Positions 23,801 to 36,019 are shown, counted from the stretch's first letter. The stretch: DNA of 64,000 bases from Epiperipatus broadwayi (GCA_028023455.1 JAQFVV010012418.1:10828563-10892562); one strand, 5' to 3'. Notes: generated by a model from the sequence alone, not told the origin. Program-made: numbers and translations.

Positions 23801-25709
23801 TTTTGAGATATGTTAAGAGTAATACTCTAGCTTTCTTCCTTAATCCTATGCATCTGTTTTTGCTATCCTTATTTCATGTAACTACATCGTTTAGTAAGAT
23901 ATGTTTAAGAGAAATGATAAATAATTTAGAACTTAGGTTATGTTATCGTTTTGCATAAGATTGGTTTATTTGCTTAGAAGGAATAGGACATTATAACTTA
24001 AAATTGAAGATCCAAAGTATCCTAAGGAAAGAAAAGAATCATAGAATATATTTTGAATTTTATTTTGGAAATGAAATATAAACTTTTTTAAAATAGGGTA
24101 TCTAAACAAAGATATTTTCTTTAAAGTGATAATAATTTTAAATGCTTTAGTATTATTTTTTTTTAAGAGAAAATAAGTATTGCATATTTTTAAAATACAA
24201 TAGTACAAAGTAAATTATGTAAACAATATGCAAAATATATTTTTTGTTTATTGATTAACAGAAATATATTGATGATTACACTTATATCATACTAAAGTAA
24301 GGCTTAAAGAAGAATATATTATGATTAGTAAACATTGTGTGATAAATACTAAATTCTAGTACTGAATTTTGGATAATATTTTGTGTAACATCTTTGACTT
24401 TGCAAGATGAAATTTTTTTTAATATTTTGAAAAATCCATATTCATTATAAAATTTTGTTTTCTATAGAATGTTTTTCTAAGTATGAATTTTTTAAAATAA
24501 GATAGTTTAATAATATTAAGGATAAAATACTGTTGCTAATAAAGTAGATAAATATATTTGTAATAAGTTAACCATAATGAGAAACCAAATAGTAACATTT
24601 TTTTTTTTAAATTTTGTCCTAAATCTAAATAAAGATATAATTGAAATATAAATTATTTTTTTTATAACCCGGTAGATCAAACTGTAAAGTAAAAAAGTTA
24701 AGGATATCCACTGTAAATAGTGTAAATAAATTGTTTATTTATTTGTTGTTAGTAATAAACTTTGTTAAATTTTGTTATTTCAAAAATTTTGTGTCCGAGT
24801 TATTTATTTCTCCACATTGCTGCATGAAATCACGATATATGCATAATAATTGAAACAAATATATAATTTTGCACAAAAAGATAAATAGAGAATTATTTAA
24901 GAATTTAAATTCTTTATTGGTATTCATTTAATTAAATAATTATAATTTTACATTGTTTTACTGGTCATAAATCAGTTATCACAATATTATATTAAATTAT
25001 ATGCTATCAGTTGCCACACACATTTTGTTTGTCAGATTATTAAAATGCTACCATGTATTTATTATATTATTACATGAAGGTAAAAGATTATATAAAATTA
25101 TTTTATTATTTTATTATGGTAATAAAAATATAATGAAAAGAAAAGATATCCAGTAGTAATTAAACAATGAAGAATATTATTATTATTATTTATTATTATT
25201 AGTTTAAGTATAGTAGATTATGACATAAAATCCCTTCTCATATTTTACTACCGTATTTTTAAATTAACTTAGAATAAACTTTATGAACCTGAGATTATTT
25301 TATTGAGCTAGATTATTACAAATAGAAGATTAAGACTTAATTATTAGTTTAATCTTAGTGAGTAGAAGTTATTAAAGTCGTAAGAATACTATGAGTTTGT
25401 TATTTGAAATAGTAATAAAGGGGGGATAGTGTTCTTATGCCATTGAGGTAGTATCCTGTTGGATATTGGCTCAATGTAATCTATCTTGTCACCTGTATTT
25501 TCACTTCAAGTCTCATGAAAATATTAAATATTTATTTAATTTATTTTTATAAGCTGAACCTTATTCGTATTTTAAATTTGAGCTAGTGAAACATTTTAAT
25601 TTTAATGCTGAATATTTTATTTATTAATTATTAACTGAGCTAGAACCCGTTTTATTTCATATCATATATTATCTGGAAGTGAGGATGCACGAGATTACAG
25701 GTTAGGTTA

Positions 25710-25710
<1 letters not shown>
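20811..25710. other. Long AT-rich interval, no supportable protein gene
   Basis: No coding region with a recognisable motif. A promoter-like arrangement is at 21.74-21.83 kb (separate entry). At 25418-25431 a run AAAGGGGGGATAG followed by TGTTC resembles a polypurine tract before an LTR, and 24790-24815 has LTR-end-like sequence, but no paired LTR or internal coding was found. Open frames at 22297-22494 and 23966-24208 have only AT-driven composition. Confidence 0.45.
21741..21832 (+). promoter_or_regulatory. Candidate promoter with short first exon and splice donor
   Basis: CCAAT occurs at 21743-21747 and TATAAATA at 21770-21777. A relatively GC-rich stretch (CACGGAGTTATCGGGGG) follows at the distance expected for transcription start, and GGAGAAAG|GTAAAT at 21824-21837 fits a splice donor. 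No coding sequence could be attached; the only ATG in the presumed exon is followed at once by a stop. It may be a host promoter with a non-coding first exon or a retroelement promoter, or chance. Confidence 0.25.

Positions 25711-25760
<50 letters not shown>
25711..25760. repeat. (TA)n microsatellite
   Basis: About 25 TA units immediately before the palindromic terminus of the gag-bearing element. Confidence 0.95.
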
Positions 25761-25763
<3 letters not shown>

Positions 25764-25894
25764 ACCTACACTCCCAAACATTCATATACATTATATGAAT
25801 AACTGCAGAGGGTGCCAGTTCTATTAATGAATAGAACTGTCACCCTGGGCAGTTATTTATATGATGTATATGAATGGTTGGGAGTGTAGGTTAT
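25761..25894. repeat. 134-bp palindrome at the left end of the gag element
   Basis: The left arm starts ATAACCTACACTCCC and ends CAGTTCTATT. After a 4-base loop (AATG) the right arm returns as its complement and ends GGGAGTGTAGGTTAT. Arms are about 65 bp with few mismatches. The left arm and loop recur at 29033-29106 at the other end of the gag region. Two readings are possible: the start of a 5' LTR that happens to be palindromic, or a hairpin-type terminal inverted repeat. Over most of the arm the copy at 29033 is slightly closer to the complement of the right arm (for example CCCAACCAT and AACTGCCCAGGG) than to the left arm. Confidence 0.7.
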
Positions 25895-26814
25895 AGGATA
25901 TGTTTTCTGGTGTGCCAACTTTGGGGCATCAATTGACATTGATTGGTTAATGGTTAGGTAACTTGGCATACAATATATTGGTTTGCAATGATGATGATTA
26001 TAGTTGGGTTTTCTGGCGCAATGTAGTAGCCTGATTAATTGTTGTTTAAATGTAGGAATAGTTTTTGACATCTGGTTGTTAGGCCTACATTGATTGACTG
26101 ATGATGATGAGAAGTACATTTTCTGGTGACTAACATGGATGCATGATGTGGAGTCGAGCTACACATAGACTAGGTTTTGTGACATGCCAATGTGGCCGCA
26201 TGATTGATTAATGGTGGGATAATTATAATGCTGGTTGTTGATATTTGATGTGTCAGATCACAATGATTAGATATGGAGTTGGTTTCTGGCTTCTCAGCGT
26301 TTGATGCATAGATATATTGTGGTATAGATAAGATATGTTGTGGCTTTGGTGGGCTTGATAATTGTAGTAATGTATATCTGATAGAATTATATTGTATACA
26401 GCCAACATATAAAATTTGATAAATAAAAGTTGTATAGTATTGTAAATATTAGTTATAGTTTTGAATGGCGCAGAGAACTTAGCTTAATAATCATGCTTAT
26501 TAGAATTGTGTTGCCTTCATTATTGTATAGAAGTCAATTTAATGCACAGTATAAGTGTAGGTGAATATAGAGATTTTATCCAGCTAATTCATTAATGTTT
26601 GGATCTATATTGTCAGAGTATACAGTACAATAATGTTGCTATCAGATGTGGAAGCTGAATGTTGCATGGATTAACACAACTAAACATATTAGAAAGACCC
26701 TAAGTATTTGTAAGTGAAGATGGGAAATTTAGATTGTTTGATTGGGGAGGGGGAGTGAAGCTGATGTACCTTTTCTTTGTTTGTGAATATTAATAAGTGA
26801 AAATATAAAGTACA
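25895..26814 (+). other. Untranslated 5' region or LTR body of the gag element
   Basis: Sequence between the palindrome and the first gag-like codons. Less AT-rich than its surroundings, G/T-biased, no stable frame. TGGCGCAGAGAACTTAGC at 26466 has the TGG-start form of a retroelement primer binding site, but I cannot match it to a tRNA with confidence. If real, the LTR would be about 700 bp. Confidence 0.35.
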
Positions 26815-28744
26815 ATGGAAGAGATTGATATTTGTAAAAATTTGGGTGGGTCTCAAGAAGTGCTATCTCCTAATGTAATTGTCTTATCTCCTGATATGGA
26901 TTCAGGAAATGATACCATAAACTTAGCAAATAGACAAGATAGTAAGTCAGAAAATGTCTCATTGGGAGGAGCATTTGATTACTCCCAGTTGATTGATGCA
27001 ATAAATAAGAACCTTGATTAAAAATTGATGGCAATGATATCCCAGGAAAATTTTAAAAAGATAGAAGATAATTTAGCTCAACAAATATTGGATATGAAAA
27101 ATAATTCAGATAAACAGATGTTAGAAACGAAAGATAGTATGATGTCGGAAATGAAAGTTAATTCAGGTAAACAGATGCTAGAAATGAAAGATAATTCAGA
27201 TAAACAGATGCTAGAGATGAAAGATAATTTAGCTCAACAGATGTTAGAGATGAAAGAGATTAAGGAGGATGCTAAAAGTCAGACATATAGGCTAGAAATG
27301 ATAGAAGTTAATGTTAAGAATCAATTGCAGCAAATTAAAGTAGACAGTGAAAATTCAGTACTTCAACTCGAATAAGAAATTCAAGAGAATTTCACAAGGG
27401 CATAGATGATGATTATAGATAAGGAACAAGAATATCAAGAGTTATATGATAAGTATGCCAGTGAATGTACTATTGACATTAAACAGAAATTCAGAATATT
27501 TGATGAAAAGTTAGGTGTTAGAGAAAGTATAATAGAACATCAGAATAGAAAGTGTAGATAGCAACTCTAGGATAGATGACCAGATTAGTGAGTGCCAAGA
27601 CCAGATTAGGAATCTAAGCTTGCGAGTGGAGGCACAGAAATTAGAACCAGGTGGGACCAATCAAGATATGGTTTACCAAGTTAGACACATCAGCACAAGA
27701 ATAGATCATTTAGAGATAGGAGGTGAGGATGTGTGAGCCATGGTAACTAAATTAAGTGAGGTGAGTGAGGGATATCAGAATTTGAAAGTAGAAATAGACA
27801 GTGTAAAGAGTTCTGTAGATAGGCAAGTTTTTTCAGACAAAGCAGAAGATAGACTTAGAAATGAAATGAGTTGTGAGTGGAAGAGATGCCAAACTAGGTT
27901 AGAGAGATATATTCAAGATTCTTTAGGCCAAAGGGCAGCATTTAAAGCTGGAAGTAAGGCCATTAGACGCTGCAGAGTTGAATACCACTGAGGTTAAGGA
28001 AGTATGTTGTGGTCTAGTTGATCAGTATTCTTTAGGATTCATAGAGAAGGGAGAGCACAGCAGAATAGATTTGCAGAAGTTAGAATCAGAGAAAGCGAGG
28101 ATGAGTCGTGAGAGAGATTCACATGATTCTATGGCCCTTAAGTTTCTAACCATTAAGTCTTTAAAAGAGAATACTTGGAAAACCCCTTTGAGTTTTTGCA
28201 AAGTTTGGATGAGTTGTTTTTACTTTGTTCATTGTCAGAAGTGGAGAGGATTGCTATTGCTAGCAACCATCTGTACTCATCTTCTAAGGATTGGTGGCAA
28301 TCTTTGTTTGATAAACCACGTACTTACGGAGATTTTAAACATTTGCTGTTAAATAGTTTTTGGGGAGAGGACAGGCAGGACAACTTGAAGTACCAAATAT
28401 CTCAAGAAAAGTACAATTATTATAAGGGTATTTACACTCAATTCTTCCGGAAACAGGCTGGAAAATTGAAGACCCTCACTGCCTACCCTTTATCTGAACA
28501 ACAAATTGTTCGCATATTACAGCACAACCTACTTCGCCATGTAGAACAGGTCTTAATAGCATCAGATAGGCAAACCATTGAGAAGGTTGTTGATCTATTA
28601 GATTCCATTGAAATTAGTGATAAAGTGAGTGATGATAAGACCAGAGCGAATAGGGAATCCCTTGCCTCTGTAAATAGCATTAACATACAAGGTAGATCCC
28701 CATGGTATCAAAATGGATTAGCTAGAAGCAGAAATAGATACTGA
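26815..28744 (+). pseudogene. gag-like gene of a terminal-repeat retroelement, decayed
   Basis: A long gag-like coding region, broken by stops and frameshifts. The start at 26815 (ATGGAAGAG) opens a 68-codon frame; after one stop the same frame continues at 27025-27375 and past a second stop. This part is rich in Lys, Glu, Met and Gln, is strongly coiled-coil, and includes 11-residue repeats. Further coiled coil follows at 27.56-27.99 kb after frameshifts. The frame at 28175-28744 carries the conserved gag-type region: FLQSLDEL, then WWQSL, DFKHLLLNSFW, and later LTAYPLSEQQIVRIL. This pattern resembles Retrotrans_gag-like domains. After 28744 there is no zinc knuckle, protease, RT or integrase before the right terminal repeat 290 bp later. 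The element is therefore gag-only or has lost pol. It would be dependent on another element. Confidence 0.65.
27069..27261 (+). repeat. 33-bp coding minisatellite (11-residue repeats in gag)
   Basis: Within the gag frame, units of 33 bp encode variants of DNSDKQMLEMK (for example DNLAQQMLEMK and VNSGKQMLEMK) about four to five times. An 11-residue period fits a hendecad coiled coil. Near-identical neighbouring units suggest recent unequal exchange or replication slippage. Confidence 0.8.
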
Positions 28745-29011
28745 CCCAAGTCACAAATAAAAAGTGGGTCTTATTATAGTCCTCATTCTATTCTAAGGAG
28801 GAATGATGATGGTGTTCAACCAGCCACAAGTGGCATGCAAACCACTCCTAAAAAGGGTGTGACCAGTTAAAGTACCATATAATTAAAAAGTGTGAGAATA
28901 TAAAATTCTGTATGCATAGTTTTCTAAAGTGTGAATTAATTCTATTTGTGTTGTTTGATAATGATTAACATAACCTAACAGTGTTACTTAATTCATTTTT
29001 TTTTCTTTATA

Positions 29012-29106
29012 AGAATGGGGGATTCCATACCCTATAATCTACACTCCCAACCATCCATATACATCATATGAATAACTGCCCAGGGCGCCAGTTCTATTAA
29101 TGAATA
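29012..29106 (+). mobile_element. Right end of gag element: polypurine-like tract and terminal repeat
   Basis: AAGAATGGGGGA (29012-29023) resembles a polypurine tract. It is followed by a terminal copy (29033-29106) of the left arm and loop of the 25761 palindrome, ending at CTATTAATGAATA, where similarity stops. If this is a 3' LTR it is truncated after 74 bp. If it is a terminal inverted repeat, its partner is the right arm at 25829-25894. Confidence 0.6.
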
Positions 29107-30280
29107 AGATATGTTGTCAATTACTGAGACTCTTTACCTAAGTCTACATTCAGCTCAGCTTAGTGGGAGGCTATAGGAAGTTCACAAGATATATGATTAT
29201 AAATAAATGAAAGAAGAAACATGATGAAGCATTAAATATAATGTAAATCCTTTTGTTAATTAACTGCATGATAAAGAATCACAATGTTTATTTATACAGT
29301 CTATTAAAATATCCTTTTAACTTAATTTCTTCCTTCATCCAAGTATAACATACATCAACTTACTATAATTATATTACTAAACAGTTCTATGACTTGGCAT
29401 ATCATAATCTAAACAACTACCTTAATGCCAATCAAGGAATAAACAATATGATCTCAGGGAACTTCAAAAACACAGTTGAATTAAATAAAATACATTGGCC
29501 CATAAGTTGTAATTCTAAAGTATGATAAAATGTAATAAAATAAATTAACTAAATATTGTACTGGTTTAGCAATAAGATAATGACAGAAATAGGGTATTTT
29601 AATCTCACATCATCATCTAACAAATATACTAACTTGGCAACCTTCCTTATACATTTATCAAGTGGCAAATGATCTTGATAATGCCTGGATCAAGAAACAA
29701 GATTGTCAGACACTAGCAAATTTGATATTATAACTATAAAATAATATATCTATTTTATAATAGATCTATGAAATGTGGAGATATGGAAATTAGGACCCGA
29801 ATGTATACAAGAACAACTCAAGACACAGTTATTTAATAAATAAACAAATCATTTATTATATTGAAAATTTAATTTTAGTAATTATTTACAATAAGACTGC
29901 TTGTCTTAATGATTTAAATTCTTAAACAAACCTTGAACATCAGTTTGGGATTATCCCTATTATTACATTATTTATACCCTTTTTGAAATCTGAAATTAAC
30001 AACAAAATTTGATCTTCTAACTTTGCATATCTGCTTTACTTAAGCATTTCATTCAAACATATCATTAACTACATAATATACTACACTGTTGGCACAATAA
30101 ATATTTATGAGAGGATTTTCTATTGATTAATAAAATAAATCAAACTAACATATTTGGCCATCAACAAAGCAATGTTTCTAATTAATGAAATAATCTTTTT
30201 TTTAAAATTACATATACCTTTCGTACATAACAATGAAATCATATTCATTATGATGGTTTGATGATTTATAATTCTGTATT
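29107..30280. other. Non-coding flank
   Basis: AT-rich. No gene or repeat recognised beyond homopolymer runs. Confidence 0.45.
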
Positions 30281-30483
30281 AAATGAATATAATATGTTTC
30301 AAACATTTATTTCCCGTTTTTAATTTCAATAACTCTATACTTTTATTTAAATGAATATAGTGTGCTTCAAAACATTTATTTCCCATTTTAATTTCAATAA
30401 CTTTATACTTCTATTTAAATGAATATAGTGTGCTTCAAAACATTTATTTCTCATTTTAATTTCAATAACTTTATATCTTTATA
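30281..30483. repeat. 68-bp tandem repeat, three copies
   Basis: Units begin AAATGAATATA at 30281, 30349 and 30417, an exact 68-bp period, with copies two and three almost identical. Non-coding. Confidence 0.88.
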
Positions 30484-33400
30484 TTCACAATATTATTCAT
30501 ATTACACGTGTGTGTGTGCGTCCAAGCAACAATAATAGAAAACAATGTTTTCTACACACCATCCATTCATCATGAAAATATTAAACAATTATTTTATTTC
30601 AGACAATGTCATAAACCAAACAATAAAATAAGACACTAATATTACATCAAGAATTTGATTTCAGCTATATATCTGGCCACATATTAATAACACAGAGCTA
30701 TATTTTCACGATTATATAAACCACACGTTCCAAGGGGAATTCACATGAGGAACGAATAAACTCTTTACTTAATACTTCTACAATAATTCATATAATTCTG
30801 AAATATACTACTGGTGTGGCATTTTCCCTCATCACCAGGACCTTAAGAAAACATCACTTGATTTCAAAACTATCATTTCATCATATGCATATAATATAAA
30901 CTAGGCTCTACTCATGGAAAATTATTGAAATATACTCAATAGGCAAAATCTCTCATCCCTACAAATATAGAACACATCCAGATTACTTTTCATTCTCAAA
31001 GCTCTTCTACATATCGAACATTATATATACACGCTGGCAGATAAATACATACAGATAACCTACCAATCCATCAGTTCTTTAGAATACGACAACTTCCGAA
31101 ATTTATACATAAATTATTCACAAATGGAACTTTATCAAACAAGTGTTATAATTGTGCAAACAGACACACACACACGAACAAGAATATACAAAAAAAAAAT
31201 ATTCTAAGTTGTATACTATGCGAGCAACACGGTAATTAAATAATACATTAAGGTATAACCTTTAATTCAGAATAGACTTTAAGTTACTTTTAAAATTTAA
31301 TAGTTATAATTATTACGAACGAGTGTCTTTATCATCTCTAGCAAACTATTTCAATTATACGTTCATTGATTTTAAAGCCAAAATTCTCACTTTTGAGATA
31401 ATAAAATATACAAAATAAATGTAAACCTCTCTCTAATAATATAATAAAAAAAAAAATATTTCTTTCCTTTACCTTCATAAAAGAAAAATAAGCCATATTT
31501 GTATAAAATCAATTTTTACCAACGTATCCACTACTCATGAATACACATTCCGAGACGATCTAGGATATCATAATAGCCCAAAATTATAAATAAAACATAA
31601 TTTTAAATATACCTATCTGTCTATCATATACATTAACAATGACAAGTAATAAAGGAAAGATAAAGAAACAAAAGTCATTTGTTCTATGATTTAAAATAAA
31701 AAGTTCACTTGCAAAGTTTTACTCCGGGTTTATGAAACAATATGGGGACGGATTCCAAACTGAATTCGAACATAAAATGAATTTCTGTAGGATAACCAAA
31801 AAAAAAATATAATCATAAATTAAATATGATCCAGCAACTCCAATGTTCATAGCATAGCTATTTGAGCTTACTAAATCACACATAAGTAATCAATTTCTCT
31901 TTTTATTATGATGGAAATATAAGCCATTTTTAGCTACAGTTGAACAGGAATTATTTCATTCACTCCGTAGTAGTTTTAAATTAAGTAAGCAATTGTTCTT
32001 AAAATTTTCTTAAATAGCATTTGACATTTTTAATCTAGTATATGCATAGTTTATTTTTAAATATTGTCAAATAATATATCATGATTCATTAGTAATTCCA
32101 CAATTAATAATACTTTATTATTATAGTGCATCTTTATTGAAGAGAACAGAAACACAACTGCATTCACATCCTTCCATTCGATTTAAGCATGTATCTAAAA
32201 ATTAGCATCCTTTAATTATTTGGGTAATTCACATTTATTTATTTCATTAAAAAATACATATTATTCTTAGAAATACCAAATAAATAAATATTGTCATTTT
32301 TCCATAATGAATTTAAGAATGGTGTGATACATCAAAATACAAATATCCTTTAAATTTTTATATTTAGCTTTTATAAAAGTAAGAAATAAAATATAGTAAA
32401 AAAATAAAACAAATTCTGCAAAACTGTTCTGCACATATTTCCAAGAGATATTATACAACACACGTAGATAATTATAAAGTTCATGCATTTTATTTTTATT
32501 CATAATGATAATTAAATGAAGTACTGCAAGCTTAACATTATTGATATTCATTTTAAAATATTAATAAGGATAAGGTGGTTAATTCAAACATTTAAAATTA
32601 AGGAGAGAAATGAAACACCAATGTACCTTCTTAAATTTTTTTAGCCCTGCATTCCAATTGAAGACCTTTCCGTAATGAATTTCTTATAACTTTTCCAGAA
32701 GTTTATTCCAAAGCTTTTTGTTAAAATTAATTTGACTTCAAGAAAAAATATATTTGTTACAGCAGGGAAGAGCAATTTTACTGGCTGCACTTATAACAAT
32801 AATGAGCAATTTTAAATCTCAACTCTCTGTTAAATCAAAAAAGGTCATTTCCCTTCAAACAGGTCAACTCCCACCTTTTTGCACTTAAGCTAATTACATA
32901 TGCAAGAAATCTTTTCTTAAAAAAAATCATTCTGATTTTTACAATTAAATCAAGACAAAAAAATAATATTAATAAAAAAAATAACTTTTACAAACTGGAA
33001 AGAAATGAATATTAATTAACTGTTAAACAAAATGATGAATAATTTATTTAATTTATAAAATAATTCACCTATCCAAATATCCATTAATCATTGAAAAGAA
33101 ATATATATTTGTTAAATTATTAAAGATAATCACTGTAATTTAAATGTATTCATGTTAAATGTACTAGTGTTTAATGTTATTAAAAAATGAAAATGAAGTG
33201 AAAATGATACAGAGTCATACATGCATGCACATACACTGTACTATAAATATTAAATTATCTTGACTAAATATAATTGAGATGGCTGTTAATGTGGATAAAG
33301 GGATAAGTATCAATGAACAAGGGATTAGGAAACTATTCAAATCAATACTAAACACTAACATAAAATAACTTTGCATTTTCCTGCCAAAATATACCAATTC

Positions 33401-33654
33401 CTATAATAAACAACCCCTCTTTCTTGCATTAAATACTTCATTTATTATAATAATAACAATAAATACTTATAAAGTGGTTAATCAAATGCATAAACAATCA
33501 ATATCTAAGACTTTAAACAATCTCCAGCAAAATTTTTAAAATTCTAAGGCTATTTCATTTTTTTTTAATACAATACAACTATTCACTACAGATACAAAGT
33601 ATCTCAATTACTTGTGCCCACTCAGAGGGTCACAATATATATATATATATAAGA
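30484..33654. other. Non-coding, AT-rich
   Basis: No supportable gene. Short (CA)n and (GT)n runs at 30507-30520 and 31163-31174; poly-A tracts. Open frames at 32294-32551 and 33215-33397 (minus strand) have no motif. Confidence 0.45.
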
Positions 33655-33880
33655 CATATTTTCTGGGTTCATCCATGTTAAAAAATTTAAATATTGATCT
33701 ATTGACATTTCGACTTGATCACACAAGTCATCCACTAGATGATAAAAGGTAGAAAGATGGTTGTAGAGGTGTTACAATCACTGATTTGATAAAAAGCATT
33801 AATGTTCCACCAATAGCAAAAATGTTAAATTAAGAGTAAATTTTTTAAAAAAAGTTTCCAAATAGGAGGAAGTTTGAATG
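33655..33880 (-). repeat. PLE 3' terminal region with GAAA hairpin
   Basis: On the minus strand, GTGGATGACTTGTGTGATCAAGTCGAAATGTC (bases shown in parts: GTGGAT, then stem GACTTG/CAAGTC around loop TGTGAT, then GAAA, then TGTC) lies at about 33710-33742. The matching copies in the 38.4-38.8 kb palindrome have GGCTTG/CAAGTC and GAAAC. The arrangement resembles the stem II-GAAA half of a hammerhead, but a standard CUGANGA box is not present in the right register. Confidence 0.45.
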
Positions 33881-34385
33881 TATCATCTCGCTTATTAATA
33901 TAATCAGGCATTATAAGTATCTCAATGGCTTCTCTAATTTTGCACTGGTAGAGATGATCACATCCGGATATAATCCTGGTATGAGAAAAATAAATTTTAT
34001 GATCTGAATCTATAGTATGGAGTGAGAGTGCTGATGATGATGAGTGTTGTTTAACAGCATTAGCATGTTTCTCTCTCCTAGCACTGATGCAATGATTATT
34101 AATATTTATGTAAGAAGCTTTACAATTTTCAGATGAGATTTGATAAACACCATGAGATTCAAGAGGGATTGAAACCTTAAGCTTGGTTATTATATTGTGG
34201 TTCTTTTAATGAGTAGAAAATGCTGTATCTATATTACAGCAGTTTAATATATGACTAATACTGTCTGTAGTTCATTTTACATATGGAACACAAATTCTAA
34301 TAGCTGATTTATCATCTTTTTGTTTCCTATTTTGTCCATTTTGGGCTTGAAATAAAGCTTTTTTAATAAATTTATAATTATAACT
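33880..34385 (-). pseudogene. PLE GIY-YIG endonuclease domain, decayed
   Basis: Downstream of the RT on the minus strand. SHGVYQISSENC near 34165-34130 corresponds to the GVYKIPC/GIY segment, and SYINI nearby to the YIG segment, with the glycine lost. Then come RREKHANAVKQHS, HTIDSDHKIYF, and KIREAIEIL near 33945-33920, followed by KLPPIWK near the end. Frameshifts and at least two stops occur before GVYQI. Known function of the family: an endonuclease used in PLE insertion. Loss of the YIG glycine and the breaks make this copy inactive. Confidence 0.75.
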
Positions 34386-34485
34386 ATTTTCTAACAAAAC
34401 ACTATTAATATGATTTTTTTTTCAAATGTGACTTATCTAAAAGGTTAATTGCTCTATTTAACAGAGATTTGGTTACAGAAACTAT

Positions 34486-35095
34486 CTAAGTTGGGTGATG
34501 ATGAGAATGTAAATGTAAATATCTATCCATGCATGTATTCTTCCTGTAAATCGAAAAAGATATACTATTTGGTGTTCTGGTGAGTAGAACATCAAGAAAT
34601 CGGAGTTTTCCATCAGACTTTGTCTCCATTGTAAATTTAATATGAGGATGCATATTATTTAAATGTAACAAAAAATCATCTAATTAATTTTTTTCATGTT
34701 GCCATATGACAAAAGTGTCATCTATGTATCTGAGCCAAATGAGAGGTTTTAAAGATGATGATTCTAGAGCACGAGTTTCTATATTTTCCATGAATAAATC
34801 AGCTATTACACCTGAGATAGGTAAACCCATAGGAGTACCAAAAAATTGTCTGTGATGCTGTCCATTGTATACAAAATATGTGTCCAAGAGACAATGTTTA
34901 ATCAAATCAATAATATGGTCTGGTAAATTGCAAAATTGTGAAATTATATTTAAAGCTTCATCAGTTGGAATGTTTGTAAACAAAGACATGACATCAAAAC
35001 TGACCAGAATGTCATTAGCATTAATTTTTAAATTTTTTAAAACAGAAATAAAATGAAAAGAGTTTTTTATATATGATTTAATGATTTAATAGATG
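34486..35095 (-). pseudogene. PLE reverse transcriptase (RT), broken by a stop
   Basis: Reading down from about 35095, LVSFDVMSLFTNIP (near 35020-34975) is the PLE RT motif A region. FFGTPMGLPISGVIADLFME (about 34850-34790) is motif B. WLRYIDDTFVIW (about 34736-34700) is motif C with both catalytic aspartates (YIDD). After a single in-frame TAA near 34681 the same frame continues with KLRFLDVLLTR and YRKNTCMDRYLHLHSHHHP, the C-terminal RT block. The frames at 34684-34989 and 34486-34671 are therefore one gene with one stop. The RT core residues look intact, but the stop and later frameshifts make the copy non-autonomous. No other gene is linked to it. Confidence 0.85.
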
Positions 35096-35126
35096 GAATT
35101 GTAGGTTTAATGAATATATATATATA

Positions 35127-35337
35127 ATCACAGATGGAGCTTTACCAATAGCTCATCAAGCTTGTTTACAAAAAATGCCGAGAGAGAATCGAAAGTTCAA
35201 TATCTCTTTCAAATTGTCTCCAACCTTTAAACCATGGTTTCAAGCTAATTGGGTTAAAAGTTGGGGACAATTTGAAAAAGATATTGAATTTTCAATTCTC
35301 TCTCAGCATGAGCTATTGGTTAAGCTCCATCTGTGAT
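35127..35337. mobile_element. Foldback element A
   Basis: The left arm begins ATCACAGATGGAGCTTTACC (35127) and the right arm ends with its near complement TTAAGCTCCATCTGTGAT (35337). Arms are about 75-85 bp and enclose about 50 bp. Termini resemble those of the foldback at 60087-60322 (TGATCAC-AGATGGAG and GAGCTATTGGT blocks). Non-coding; flanked on the left by a TA run. A MITE with long inverted repeats is the most economical reading. Confidence 0.7.
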
Positions 35338-35387
35338 CATAAAGTGCAAGCTATAGGCAGGTTAAAAAGTTTTTAACTTGTTTTGTT

Positions 35388-36010
<623 letters not shown>

Positions 36011-36019
36011 TATAACTCT

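Larger units (their letters stand above)
33655..35095 (-). mobile_element. Penelope-like retroelement (PLE), 5'-truncated copy
   Basis: Minus-strand element comprising RT (35095 to 34486), GIY-YIG-type endonuclease remnant (about 34380 to 33880) and 3' terminal repeat (33880 to 33655). Domain order RT then GIY-YIG is that of EN+ PLEs. The 5' end is cut off near 35.1 kb, next to a foldback element. The 3' end, with CATATTTTCTGGGTTCATCC, lies against a short TA run. Its terminal sequence is shared with 38311-38867 and partly with 20494-20810. Confidence 0.85.

Noticed and set aside
25695-25710. TTAGG-like telomeric repeat
   Set aside because: Only two GGTTA-type units beside a TA microsatellite; chance in this context.
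25853-26119. 88-codon minus-strand frame
   Set aside because: It lies in the untranslated/LTR part of the gag element, overlaps the palindrome and has no domain; it is opposite to the gag gene.
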